From: Pseudomonas pharyngis
GTDB taxonomy: Bacteria; Pseudomonadota; Gammaproteobacteria; Pseudomonadales; Pseudomonadaceae
Assembly: GCF_021602345.1 (NCBI RefSeq)
Contig: NZ_BQID01000004.1
Span: 372,001 to 436,000 of the forward strand
DNA length: 64,000 nt
Direction: 5' to 3'
The notes beneath the pieces were generated by a model that saw only the letters and a program-made list of their open reading frames with translations, was not told where the DNA came from and ran no database searches. The position numbers were made by a program, and so were the translations under genes. Below, in pieces: positions 7,883 to 16,616 of the stretch (the stretch's first letter is position 1; the number at the start of each line of letters is the position of its first letter).

Positions 7883-9193
7883 ATGCACACCCTTGCACAA
7901 CTGCGCGCCGGCGAACTGTCGGGCATCACCCGGCTCGACCTGGCTGAAGGCCTGACTGAATTTCCGCCGGAGATTTTCAACCTCGCCGACACGCTGGAAG
8001 TGCTCAACCTCAGCGGCAATGCCCTGAGCAGCTTGCCGGACGACTTGCACCGCCTGACACGCCTGCGCGTGCTGTTCTGCTCGGACAATCAGTTCACCCG
8101 GTTGCCGGCGTGCCTGGGCCAGTGTCAGGCGCTGACGATGATCGGTTTCAAGGCCAACCGGATCACCCAGGTGCCCGGCGCGGCGCTGCCGCCGCAGTTG
8201 CGCTGGCTGATCCTGACCGACAACGCCATCGAAACCCTGCCCACGGAACTGGGCGAGCGTCCGCTGTTGCAAAAGCTCATGCTCGCCGGCAATCGCCTGC
8301 GCACGCTGCCGCCGTCACTGAGCCAGTGCCATCGGCTGGAACTGATCCGTATTGCCGCCAACCAGTTGACCGAGCTGCCGCAATGGCTGCTGACCTTGCC
8401 GAGCCTGACCTGGCTGGCCTACGCCGGCAATCCGCTGGAAACCGAAGCCGATGCCGACGCGCTCAACAACGCGCCCCTGATCGACTGGTCGGCGCTGCAG
8501 CTGGAGCAACGGCTGGGCGAAGGCGCTTCCGGGGTGATTTACCGGGCGCAGTGGCAGTCTGCGGACCAGTCGGCCACGCCGGTGGCGGTCAAGTTGTACA
8601 AGGGTGAGATGACCAGCGACGGCTCGCCGCTGCATGAAATGAACGCGTGCATCACCGCCGGGATGCACCCGAACCTGATCCGCGTCGAAGGCCGCATCGA
8701 CCAGCATCCCGATGGTCAGCAAGGCCTGGTGATGCAACTGATCGATTCGAGTTACCGCAACCTGGCCGGACTGCCGAGCCTGGCGTCCTGTTCACGGGAT
8801 GTGTATGCCGATGATTGCCGTTTCAGTGCCGACGTCGCCCTGCGTATTGCCCGGGGCATTGCCTCGGTCGCCGGGCATCTGCACCGTCACGGCATCACCC
8901 ATGGCGATCTCTACGGACACAACATTCTGTTGAACGATCAGGGCGACTGTCTGCTGGGGGATTTTGGCGCGGCGTCATTCCATGCCACGGCGGACACGCC
9001 TGAAACCCGTGCGCTGCAACGCCTCGAAGTGCGGGCATTCGGGATTTTGCTGGGGGAACTGCTGGCGCGCATCGACTCGGGATTGAGCGATGAACAACGT
9101 CAGGCGCTGGAGGCCCTGGAACAGCAGTGCTGTCAGCCGGACGTGCTGGCACGGCCGGGGTTCGGCGAGATCGTTGAGGTGCTGCAACAGTAA
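7883..9193 (+). CDS. Leucine-rich-repeat protein kinase
   Basis: 436 residues without signal peptide or membrane segment. Residues 1-190 are about six LRR units of the LxxLxLxxNxLxxLP type. Residues 205-436 form a protein-kinase fold: Gly loop LGEGASG (211-217), VAVK with Lys 237, the alpha-C Glu in HEMN (252), catalytic loop HGDLYGHN (340-347) and DFG (360-362). All key catalytic residues are present. The loop is HGDL rather than HRDLK, closer to aminoglycoside phosphotransferase and other atypical kinases. Cytoplasmic LRR-kinases of this build occur in Pseudomonas but I know of no established substrate. The LRR half probably binds a protein partner. Confidence 0.85.
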   Translation: MHTLAQLRAGELSGITRLDLAEGLTEFPPEIFNLADTLEVLNLSGNALSSLPDDLHRLTRLRVLFCSDNQFTRLPACLGQCQALTMIGFKANRITQVPGAALPPQLRWLILTDNAIETLPTELGERPLLQKLMLAGNRLRTLPPSLSQCHRLELIRIAANQLTELPQWLLTLPSLTWLAYAGNPLETEADADALNNAPLIDWSALQLEQRLGEGASGVIYRAQWQSADQSATPVAVKLYKGEMTSDGSPLHEMNACITAGMHPNLIRVEGRIDQHPDGQQGLVMQLIDSSYRNLAGLPSLASCSRDVYADDCRFSADVALRIARGIASVAGHLHRHGITHGDLYGHNILLNDQGDCLLGDFGAASFHATADTPETRALQRLEVRAFGILLGELLARIDSGLSDEQRQALEALEQQCCQPDVLARPGFGEIVEVLQQ

Positions 9194-9207
9194 TGACCGC
9201 TGCGCGA

Positions 9208-9302
9208 TCAATCGCGAGCAGGCTCGCTGCCACAATAGACTTGTATCACCCCTGTAAAGGGTCACTGATCAAATGTGGGAGCGAGCCTGCTCGCGATTGC
9301 AG
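9208..9302. repeat. REP doublet (REPIN) with inverted REP copies
   Basis: Two copies of the Pseudomonas REP core face each other: CGCGAGCAGGCTCGCTGCCA at 9213-9232 and its inverse, GTGGGAGCGAGCCTGCTCGC, ending near 9294. They are separated by about 43 bases. Such pairs are mobilised in trans by RAYT transposases. It fills the gap between the convergent LRR-kinase and YebC genes and could act as a bidirectional mRNA end. Confidence 0.9.
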
Positions 9303-9320
9303 CGTTACTGACTCGAAAAA

Positions 9321-10025
9321 TCAGCCGGCCAGACCGACGAACATGTCCTGCACATCGTCATGGTTGTCCAGGCCTTCGAGGAACGCCTCGACTTCAGCCA
9401 TCTGCTCGTCGCTCAGACCGCTGACCGGGTTCTTCGGCTGGTAGCCGAGTTTGGCCGACAGCACGGTGAAGCCTTGTTCCGGCAGGGCTTTCTGCACGGC
9501 ATCGAGGTCGGTCGGATCGGTCAGGAACAGGGTCGCACCCTCTTCGCCCGCTTCGAAATCCTGCGCTCCGGCTTCGATCGCGGCCATTTCCGGATCGGCG
9601 TCCGGGGTGTCCGGCGACGCTTCGATCATGCCGACATGGTTGAAGTCCCAGGCAACGGAACCGGAAGCACCCAGTTGACCCTTGCGGAACGCCACGCGGA
9701 TTTCCGCCACGGTGCGGTTGATATTGTCGGTCACGCACTCGACGATCAGCGGCACCTGATGCGGTGCGAAGCCTTCGTAGGTGACGCGATGGTATTGCAC
9801 GGTTTCGCCCAGCAGCCCAGCACCCTTCTTGATGGCACGGTCCAGGGTTTCCTTGGGCATCGAGGCTTTCTTGGCCTGTTCGACCACCAGACGCAGGTGT
9901 GCGTTGGTGGCGGTATCGGCACCGTTACGCGCAGCAATGGTGATTTCCTTCACCAGTTTGCCGAAGATCTTGCCCTTGGCGTTGGCTGCCGCTTCTTTGT
10001 GTTTAACCTTCCACTGTGCGCCCAT
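9321..10025 (-). CDS. YebC/PmpR (TACO1) family protein
   Basis: 234 residues starting [19 protein letters not shown], with the family's basic N-terminal helical domain and signature (VTYEGFAP, [16 protein letters not shown] segment). The N terminus differs from the canonical YebC (MAGHSKW), so this is the paralogous YeeN-like type. The family was long called a transcriptional regulator. More recent work on YebC and TACO1 ties it to translation through difficult nascent peptides such as polyproline. It stands alone, facing the vgrG-like gene. Family assignment is firm; molecular role of this paralogue is open. Confidence 0.85.
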   Translation of the reverse strand: MGAQWKVKHKEAAANAKGKIFGKLVKEITIAARNGADTATNAHLRLVVEQAKKASMPKETLDRAIKKGAGLLGETVQYHRVTYEGFAPHQVPLIVECVTDNINRTVAEIRVAFRKGQLGASGSVAWDFNHVGMIEASPDTPDADPEMAAIEAGAQDFEAGEEGATLFLTDPTDLDAVQKALPEQGFTVLSAKLGYQPKNPVSGLSDEQMAEVEAFLEGLDNHDDVQDMFVGLAG

Positions 10026-10245
10026 TACTCACTCTCTTGATCTGTGGCGCCGAGACATCTATTGGCCGACGCATGGCGGCAAGTTTATACGGCCTAAAGT
10101 CGGCAATCGACCAAAAAATCCGCTGCGGATCGACATCTTCTACGCGCCTTGTAGGGCGATTCTGAAAAACCGGTTTGCCATGTCCAATCAACGTCGCGTT
10201 TTCGTACCCTCTGTCGCCCGTATTGCCAGAACAGAGCCTGCCCGA

Positions 10246-11652
10246 ATGCTCAATGACAAGGAAAGTCCGTTTTCACTGACCCTGGCCGAAGGCGGGATAA
10301 GCCTGCCGGTGCTGCGCTTCAGCGGTCATGAAGCGCTGAATCAGCCTTATCGGTTTGAAATCGAGGTCATGGGCCTGGCGCCCGCCTGGTCACCCGGCAA
10401 GCTGCTGCATCAGGCGGCGTTTCTGCACCTGGATGAGGATCACGGCATTCACGGCGTCATTCAAAGTGCCAGCTGCGAACATCGCGCAACGCACCGGATC
10501 GCCTACCAACTGGTGCTGATGCCGCATCTGCAAGCGCTGGAGCAACATCCCGTACGCCGGGTCTTCACGCAACTGAGCGTGCCGGCCATCCTTGAGCAAC
10601 TGTTGATCGAACATCACCTGCCCGCCCACAGCTACCGGATCGAGATGACCGTCGGCCACTATCCGCCGCGTCCGTTCTGCATTCAGTACGACGAAACCGA
10701 TTTGGCCCTGTTGCAACGGCTTTGCGAAGAGGAAGGCATTCACTACCACTTCGAACATCAGCCGGACGGCCATGTGGTGGTGTTCGCCGATGACAGCCTG
10801 AGCCTGCCACAGCAAGTGACGGCGATTCCTTTCAACACCCAGCTCGATGCGCCAACCAGCGGCCTCAGCAGCCTGTTCCAGCGGCATGAGGCGGTACTGC
10901 CTCCGATGCCTGCCGGCGTACGAGAGCGAGGGCGACCGATCAAGGGTCAGGAGGCCGCCAATCACACGCTGGGCAGTGCCGTCGCCCCACAGGAGTCTCT
11001 GCCAACTGCGCAACGTCACGCCACCCAGCGCAGTCGCCGTCTGCTCGAGCGCCAACGCTGCCGGTCGCGCTCGATTCAGGGCCGCAGCGATTGTCTGCGC
11101 CTGCTCAGCGGGCGCCTGTTGCAAGTCACGGAGCACCCGGTAAACGCCTTCAACGAGCAGTGGCTGATCACCGAGTTGCGTCATCAAGGCCAGCAACCTT
11201 CGATTCTCGACCCAGTGCCGACGGTTCGCCGCTATCACAACGACTTCACGGCGCTGCCCTGGTCGACCCCGTTTCGCCCGCCGCCGAAACAACCGCGTCC
11301 GCGCATTCCGGGGTATCACCCGGCGCAATTGCTCGGTGCGCCGGGGCAACCGGCGCAGGTGGACGATCAGGGACGCATGGCCGTCCGGTTATGGCCGGAG
11401 CATTCACGTAACGGTGCAAGCGAAGGGCTGTGGCTGCCGTTGGTCATGCCCCATGCCGACGCCTGCGTGCCTCGGGAAAATCTTCCCTGCGCCGGCAGCG
11501 AAGTCTGGGTCAGTTTTCTCGACAGCGATCCCGACCGACCGATCCTCTGCCTCGACGCCTGCCGGCCCCAACCGGCACAACCGAGAGAAACCGAGCCCGA
11601 GGAGGACCTGTTGCTCGACTGGCTGCTCAACCGCTCCACCCCGCCGCGCTGA
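10246..11652 (+). CDS. Orphan short VgrG-like type VI secretion spike protein
   Basis: About 468 residues from ATG 10246; an in-frame ATG at 10180 would add 22 residues, and neither has a clear ribosome binding site. The N-terminal gp27-like part has FSLTLAEGG and RPFCIQYDETDLALLQRLCEEEGIHY-type sequence. The gp5-like OB segment is near VWVSFLDSDPDRPIL. The protein stops right after the OB fold, so the long beta-helix needle and any effector extension are missing. There is no Hcp, adaptor (DUF4123), effector or immunity gene nearby. It may be a minimal spike that needs a separate PAAR partner, or a decayed remnant. It converges on the FAD enzyme with three bases between stops. Confidence 0.75.
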   Translation: MLNDKESPFSLTLAEGGISLPVLRFSGHEALNQPYRFEIEVMGLAPAWSPGKLLHQAAFLHLDEDHGIHGVIQSASCEHRATHRIAYQLVLMPHLQALEQHPVRRVFTQLSVPAILEQLLIEHHLPAHSYRIEMTVGHYPPRPFCIQYDETDLALLQRLCEEEGIHYHFEHQPDGHVVVFADDSLSLPQQVTAIPFNTQLDAPTSGLSSLFQRHEAVLPPMPAGVRERGRPIKGQEAANHTLGSAVAPQESLPTAQRHATQRSRRLLERQRCRSRSIQGRSDCLRLLSGRLLQVTEHPVNAFNEQWLITELRHQGQQPSILDPVPTVRRYHNDFTALPWSTPFRPPPKQPRPRIPGYHPAQLLGAPGQPAQVDDQGRMAVRLWPEHSRNGASEGLWLPLVMPHADACVPRENLPCAGSEVWVSFLDSDPDRPILCLDACRPQPAQPRETEPEEDLLLDWLLNRSTPPR

Positions 11653-11655
11653 CGC

Positions 11656-13047
11656 TCACGCCTTGTCGGCCTTGCCCGCCGCCGCCGCGAATTTCGCCAG
11701 ACGCACGTCAAGGTGCCGGGGTCGCCGACCGTGATCCTCGGCGCGCTCCTTGCGGCGAATGGCGTTGCGCACCATCAGCGAGCCAAGGTAGCGGATCGGC
11801 TCCGGCGGAAAGTAACCCAGCGGCCCGTTGACCAGCGGCGAGCGTGTCCATGGGTTGTCGAGGCCCTGCACCAGCGAAGCGAGGATCTGCCCGCCCATGT
11901 GGCACGGCCCGACGCCGCTGCCGGAATAACCGAAACCGTAGAACACATTCCCGCTGGCACTCATCCGGCCGAAGAACGGCAGGCCGGTGACCGAGCGATC
12001 CGAGGGGCCGTTCCAGGTTGCGTCGACTTTCACATCGGCAAAGGCCGGGAAGAAGTCGTCGAGGCTGCGCTTGAGCAACCCGGTATAGGGCGAGGGCTGG
12101 TCGAACACCGGCAACATCCGCCCGCCGTAAGCGAAGGTATTGCCGCCCTTGCCGAGCATGATCCGGCCGTCCGGGGTGTTGTGGTAGTAGTGCACGAAAA
12201 TCCGCGAATCAAGCACAGTCACGCCGCTGATCAAACCGATTTCCTGCAACAGATCCGGCCGCGGTTCGGTGATCAGCATGTCGCTGGAGACGATCGCCAC
12301 ACTGCGCTCGAACTGCGGGAAAGCACGGGCCATCCACGCGTTCATCGCCAGCACCACGCGGTCGGCGGTCACCCGGCCGCTCGCCGTGTGAAGGCGCGCC
12401 GGACGGCCCTCCTCCAGCCCGGTCATTGCCGTGCCTTCATGAATCCGCACGCCCAACTGCAACGCCACCTGGCGCAAGCCGCGCACCAGTTTGCCCGGCT
12501 GCACGCTGGCGGCGGCCGGTGAGAACCAGCCTTCCAGATGTTTTTCCGATCCGGCCATGCGCTGTACATCGGCGACCGGCCGTTGGGTAAACGAGTTGAT
12601 GCCGTTGCGCTCCAGCGCCGCAATCACCGCATCGGTCGAGCCGCATTGCGCGCGGTTGGTCGCGGTGTAAAGCGTGCCGTCGAGGCGGTAATCGGCGTCG
12701 ATGCCGTACTGCTCGCAGAACTCGCCGATGGCGTGGATGCTGCGCTCGGATTCCTTGACCAGCCGCACCGCCTCTTCGACGCCGAACAGTCGTTCCAGAG
12801 TGAAGTACTTCGCCGACCACGACAGCGCACAGCCGCCGTTGCGCCCACTGGCGCCGGCGCCGCAAATGTCGGCTTCGATCAGCAACACATCGAGTTCGGG
12901 GTTCTGCTGCTTGAGCATGATCGCCGTCCACAACCCGGTGTAACCGCCGCCGACGATGCACACGTCGGTGCGCACATCGCCTTGCAGCGGCGGGCAAGGT
13001 TCGGACGTGTCGAGCTGCAAAGCCTGCTCCAGCCAAAACGGTCTCAT
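11656..13047 (-). CDS. FAD-dependent amine/N-methyl oxidoreductase (DAO family), phosphonate-linked
   Basis: 463 residues starting MRPFWLEQA, with GGAG before the ATG at 13047. A Rossmann FAD motif VCIVGGGYTG lies near residues 28-37, followed by GASGRNGG and a C-terminal FGYSGSGVG motif, as in D-amino-acid oxidase/GlpD-like flavoenzymes. It follows the permease at 13120 on the same strand and sits in the same neighbourhood as phnW and phnX. Flavoenzymes in such clusters (called PbfC/PbfD, from memory) oxidise 2-AEP or N-methyl-AEP to phosphonoacetaldehyde. That role here is inferred from context; gamma-glutamylputrescine oxidase-like activity is the main alternative. Confidence 0.75.
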   Translation of the reverse strand: MRPFWLEQALQLDTSEPCPPLQGDVRTDVCIVGGGYTGLWTAIMLKQQNPELDVLLIEADICGAGASGRNGGCALSWSAKYFTLERLFGVEEAVRLVKESERSIHAIGEFCEQYGIDADYRLDGTLYTATNRAQCGSTDAVIAALERNGINSFTQRPVADVQRMAGSEKHLEGWFSPAAASVQPGKLVRGLRQVALQLGVRIHEGTAMTGLEEGRPARLHTASGRVTADRVVLAMNAWMARAFPQFERSVAIVSSDMLITEPRPDLLQEIGLISGVTVLDSRIFVHYYHNTPDGRIMLGKGGNTFAYGGRMLPVFDQPSPYTGLLKRSLDDFFPAFADVKVDATWNGPSDRSVTGLPFFGRMSASGNVFYGFGYSGSGVGPCHMGGQILASLVQGLDNPWTRSPLVNGPLGYFPPEPIRYLGSLMVRNAIRRKERAEDHGRRPRHLDVRLAKFAAAAGKADKA

Positions 13048-13119
13048 GAAAATTCTCCAGTCAGTCGGCCACGGCATAGCCTGCCGCGAATGCCGCAGCA
13101 GGCCGCGAGGTGAGGGTTT

Positions 13120-14445
13120 TCAGTTACGCAGGGGTTTGATGGTCAGGGCGCGGTTGGGCACGTAGGCACGTGGTTCCATGACGCCGACCGGGCGGCTGTT
13201 CCAGTGCGGAATCAGCACCAGCGCCGAAAACAGCGCGCAACCGGCGAACACGATGAACACCGTCACCGAGTCGAAGTAACCCGGCAGCAAACCACCGAGC
13301 ACAGCACCGACCGAGCCGCAGCCGTTGACGAATCCCGCCGCCGTGGCGCCGGCCTTGGCCTTGCCGAAATCGATCGCGGCCGCGCCGCTGATCATCGAGT
13401 CCGGGCCGTACAGGGTCAGGCCCATCACAAACAACAATGCGACCACCAGCATCACGCTGCCGGTGTGCAAGGCGCCCATGAACAGCGCGAGGGTCACGGT
13501 CAGCGCCAGCAGACTCAACACGCAGGCCGGCATGCGTCGGGCGCCGAACAGTTTGTCCGAGGCCAGGCCGATCATGATCGGACCCAACAGGCCCGCCAGT
13601 TCAAATGCCGTTGGAATGATCGCCGCACCGACCTTGCCGACCGAAGGCATCTGCTCGAACACAATCACCGGGCCCCACAGCAGAATCGCGTAACGCGCCG
13701 GTTTCAGCAGGAAATACGCCAGACCCAGCACAAGCACCGTACGGTTGCGCAGGATTTCCTTGAGCGGCTCCCAGACGCTGAGTTTGCTGTTGGCTTCGGC
13801 CTCTTCGGCGCTGATCACCGGCTCCGGCTCCACGGCGGGCAGGCCGACGTCTTCCGGTTTGTCGCGCTGAAAGATGAAGAACAACACCGCCACCACCGCG
13901 ACCACCGCCGCGCTGGAAATGAACGCCGCGTGCCACGAACCAATCAGCGTGTACGCCCACCAACCGGCAAACGGCGAGGCCACCAGACCGCCGAATGCAT
14001 AGCAGGAACTCCACAACCCGAGCACGCGCCCGCGTTGTTCGGAAGGGAAGAAACTGCCGAGGTTCTTGCACAACCCCGACCAGCCGGTGGACTGCGCCAG
14101 CCCCTGAATCAGCATGCAGGTGGCGAAGATCGGCAGCGTCGCGAAACTGCCCATCACCAGCGCCGCAGCGGCGGAAATCAGCAAACCGCCAAGGACAACA
14201 ACCCGAGGACCGAAGCGGTCGGCGAGCATGCCCCAGGTGAACTGGCCGATGGCATAGGCCGCCAGGTAAATCGCGTCGAGATTGGCCATGGCCATTTTGT
14301 CGAGGGTGAAGCTGGGGTCTTCGGCGATGCCCAGTTTGGCCACCGAAAAGGCTTTGCGGGTGAAATAGAACGCGGCGTAAGCGAGCCAGGTGACAGCGAA
14401 GATCTGCATGCGCCAACGCGCAAGGGTGCCAATGTGCTTGTTCAT
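13120..14445 (-). CDS. MFS permease of the organophosphate:phosphate antiporter (GlpT/UhpT-like) type, probable phosphonate uptake
   Basis: 441 residues with about twelve membrane segments. The start RWRMQIFAVTWLAYAAFYFTRK is laid out as in GlpT, UhpT and UhpC, with the early Arg that contacts phosphate. The frame is open 25 codons further upstream, but MNKHIGTLARW at 14445 fits the family. It is divergent from a LysR gene and followed by the flavoenzyme, with phnW and phnX 2 kb away. An organophosphonate such as 2-AEP, which carries a phosphate-like head, is a sensible substrate. That is inference, and glycerol phosphate-like substrates are possible. Confidence 0.8.
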   Translation of the reverse strand: MNKHIGTLARWRMQIFAVTWLAYAAFYFTRKAFSVAKLGIAEDPSFTLDKMAMANLDAIYLAAYAIGQFTWGMLADRFGPRVVVLGGLLISAAAALVMGSFATLPIFATCMLIQGLAQSTGWSGLCKNLGSFFPSEQRGRVLGLWSSCYAFGGLVASPFAGWWAYTLIGSWHAAFISSAAVVAVVAVLFFIFQRDKPEDVGLPAVEPEPVISAEEAEANSKLSVWEPLKEILRNRTVLVLGLAYFLLKPARYAILLWGPVIVFEQMPSVGKVGAAIIPTAFELAGLLGPIMIGLASDKLFGARRMPACVLSLLALTVTLALFMGALHTGSVMLVVALLFVMGLTLYGPDSMISGAAAIDFGKAKAGATAAGFVNGCGSVGAVLGGLLPGYFDSVTVFIVFAGCALFSALVLIPHWNSRPVGVMEPRAYVPNRALTIKPLRN

Positions 14446-14655
14446 TGTGGTTCTGACCTCAGGGTGTGAGTGTGCCGGCAGAATCGATAAGTAAACGCCT
14501 GTGTTTTTATTGTTGAGCACTGCGATATCACCCCGTCCCTTCGGCGATACCGGTCAGATGAGTCCTGGTGTTGCACGCACAGGCTCATGGCCAGCGTCGC
14601 TGCCCGACCGGGCAGTCAGCGTTGGCGTGAGCCGATCAAAGCAATTACTGTTTAA

Positions 14656-14673
14656 TAAATAAAATCGATTTAT
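14656..14673. promoter_or_regulatory. Palindromic candidate operator between LysR and permease genes
   Basis: In the 270-base divergent region lies a perfect 10-base palindrome AAATCGATTT (14662-14671), inside a looser inverted repeat ATAAAT...ATTTAT. It lies about 45 bases before the LysR start and sits in an AT-rich patch. The position suits autoregulation and control of the permease/oxidase unit by the LysR protein. Assignment is by symmetry and position only. Confidence 0.35.
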
Positions 14674-14715
14674 CGTATTTCACACATAAGCTCAGCTTGT
14701 TACTGGAGTCAGAAC

Positions 14716-15588
14716 ATGTCGGTTTCCCACGCCCAGCTCAAAGCCTTTCACGCCGTGGCCGTGCACGGAAGCTTCACCAAGGCCGCCGAGCGGCTTTACC
14801 TGACGCAACCGGCGATTTCCGACCAGGTGCGCAAACTCGAAGAACGCTTCGGTGTGTTGCTGTTCCACCGCAACAAACGCTCGGTGCGCCTGACAGATCT
14901 CGGCGAACGCTTGCTGGCAATCACCCAGCGTCTGTTTGTGGTCGAGGCCGAAGCTCAGGAGCTGTTGCAGGAATCCCAGGCCTTGCAGACCGGCAGCCTG
15001 ATTCTGGCGGTGGATGCCCCGGTGCATGTGTTGCCGCAGATCGCCCGGTTCTGCGAACGCTACCCGGGGATCAGCGTGAAGATCGAGACCGGTAACACCG
15101 ATGAGTCGCTGTTTCGACTGTTCAACTATCAGGCCGATCTGGCGTTGCTGGGTCGCGATGTCAGCGATGAACGTCTGCTGTGCGTGCCGCTGCGCAACGA
15201 TCCGATGGTGGCGTTCGTCTCGCGCCATCACCCGTGGGCCGAGCGTGAATCGATCTGCCTGGAAGATCTGGACGACACGCCGCTGGTGCTGCGCGAACAC
15301 GGCTCGGTCACCCGCCAGACCCTGGAAGAAGAAATGGCCCGCGCCGGTTTCCGCATCCGCCCGGCGATTCAGGTCGAAGGCCGGGAAGCGGCGCGGGAGG
15401 CGGTGGTGGTGGGGATTGGCGTGGGGGTGGTGTCGGCGGCGGAGTTTGGTGCTGACTCGCGGGTTTGCGCGTTGCCGATCACCGATTGCACCCGGCGCTT
15501 GACCGAGACACTGGTGTGCCTGCGCGAGCAGAGTTCGCGGCGGGTGGTGGCGACGTTTCTGGATATGGTGCGCGAAAGCCTGGTGTAG
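14716..15588 (+). CDS. LysR-family regulator, divergent from phosphonate permease
   Basis: 290 residues. N-terminal winged HTH (QLKAFHAVAVHGSFTKAAER, then LTQPAISDQVRKLE) is followed by a periplasmic-binding-like effector domain. The start at 14716 follows CTGGAGTCAGAAC. It is transcribed away from the permease at 14445, the usual LysR arrangement, so permease and flavoenzyme are the likely targets. It resembles the second LysR in this cluster (15643-16503) in its effector domain (VLREHGSVTRQT versus VLREPSSITRRT), so both may sense the same or a related phosphonate. Confidence 0.88.
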   Translation: MSVSHAQLKAFHAVAVHGSFTKAAERLYLTQPAISDQVRKLEERFGVLLFHRNKRSVRLTDLGERLLAITQRLFVVEAEAQELLQESQALQTGSLILAVDAPVHVLPQIARFCERYPGISVKIETGNTDESLFRLFNYQADLALLGRDVSDERLLCVPLRNDPMVAFVSRHHPWAERESICLEDLDDTPLVLREHGSVTRQTLEEEMARAGFRIRPAIQVEGREAAREAVVVGIGVGVVSAAEFGADSRVCALPITDCTRRLTETLVCLREQSSRRVVATFLDMVRESLV

Positions 15589-15633
15589 ATCGTTCCCCCG
15601 TCGAGGCGTCGAACCGTCCGCGTAGGAACGATC
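15588..15633. repeat. Perfect 9-bp inverted repeat between convergent LysR genes
   Basis: GATCGTTCC at 15588-15596 and GGAACGATC at 15625-15633 can form a 9-bp stem around a 28-base loop. It overlaps the stop region of the upstream LysR gene and resembles a worn copy of the GATCGTTCCCAC dispersed repeat common in the P. fluorescens group. It may end transcripts from either side. Confidence 0.55.
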
Positions 15634-15642
15634 TGGTGGGTA

Positions 15643-16503
15643 TCAGGTGGGGGCCAATCCGAAAAACGCCTGAATCAACCGCAATTCCCGCCGGCGCTCC
15701 ACGCAGCCGATCATGTGCCGGTTCACCAGCCCTTCTCCGGCAATGGGAATCGCGACGACACGGGGGTCATGGCTGACCTCAACCGACGACACCACCCCAA
15801 CCCCCAACTCAGCCGCCACCGCTTCCGTCACCGCCTCGCGACTGTCCAGTTCCAGCAACACCCGTGGGCTGACCGATGCCTGGGCACAGGCCTGATCAAA
15901 CGTGCGCCGGGTAATCGAACTCGGCTCGCGCAAGACCATGATCACCTGATCCAGCTCCTTGAGCCTGACCTCGCCACTGCGTGAAGACCATGGATGCCCC
16001 GCCGGCACCAGCGCGCAAATCCGCGATTCACTCAATGCTTGCAGATGCAGCCCTTTGCGCGGCTCGACCTCGGTCAGCACCGCCACATCGGCATGCTCGG
16101 ACAACAACGCCGCCAGCGTTTCCTGAGCGTTGCCCAAGCGCAGATTCACCGTGATCCCCGGATAGCGCGCCCGCAGGCTGGCAAGCATCGGCATGACCAT
16201 GTGCGGGCCGTCCGCCGCCACCTCAAGGCGTCCGGTCAGCAACTGCCGATTGGCTTCGAGCAGCGCCTGCGCCTCTTCGGCCAGGCCGAACATCGCCCGA
16301 GTGATCGCCGCCAGTTTGGTGCCCTCCTCGGTCAACTCGACCCGGCGCGCCGTGCGTCGTAACAGGGTGATCTGGTAATGCTCCTCCAGCGCCTTGATAT
16401 GTCCGGTGACCGCCGGCTGGCTGATGAACAACCGCGCGGCGGCACGGGTAAAGCTGCCTTCCCGGGCCACGGCGTCAAAGGCGCGGAGCTGGAACAGGTT
16501 CAT
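15643..16503 (-). CDS. LysR-family regulator divergent from phnW
   Basis: 286 residues with N-terminal HTH (QLRAFDAVAREGSFTRAAAR, then ISQPAVTGHIKALEE) and a C-terminal effector domain. It starts at 16503, 113 bases from the phnW start and in the opposite direction, so control of phnWX is the natural inference. The related protein at 14716-15588 controls the other arm of the cluster. Regulators of this type near phnW respond to 2-AEP in pseudomonads as far as I recall. No operator could be fixed in the short divergent region. Confidence 0.88.
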   Translation of the reverse strand: MNLFQLRAFDAVAREGSFTRAAARLFISQPAVTGHIKALEEHYQITLLRRTARRVELTEEGTKLAAITRAMFGLAEEAQALLEANRQLLTGRLEVAADGPHMVMPMLASLRARYPGITVNLRLGNAQETLAALLSEHADVAVLTEVEPRKGLHLQALSESRICALVPAGHPWSSRSGEVRLKELDQVIMVLREPSSITRRTFDQACAQASVSPRVLLELDSREAVTEAVAAELGVGVVSSVEVSHDPRVVAIPIAGEGLVNRHMIGCVERRRELRLIQAFFGLAPT

Positions 16504-16616
16504 GAATAACCCTCACTGATGGCTGGCATAACAACAAACAATTTGATTGATGATCCGCCGAATTGCAACGTAGGCGCCGTAGCTTCATCCCACAGCGCTA
16601 TCGCGAGGACACACGA

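Noticed and set aside
13204-14469. 421-codon plus-strand frame opposite the phosphonate-linked permease.
   Set aside because: Composition is Gln/Arg/His-rich as expected for the reverse of a membrane protein gene, and the permease is a clear family member.
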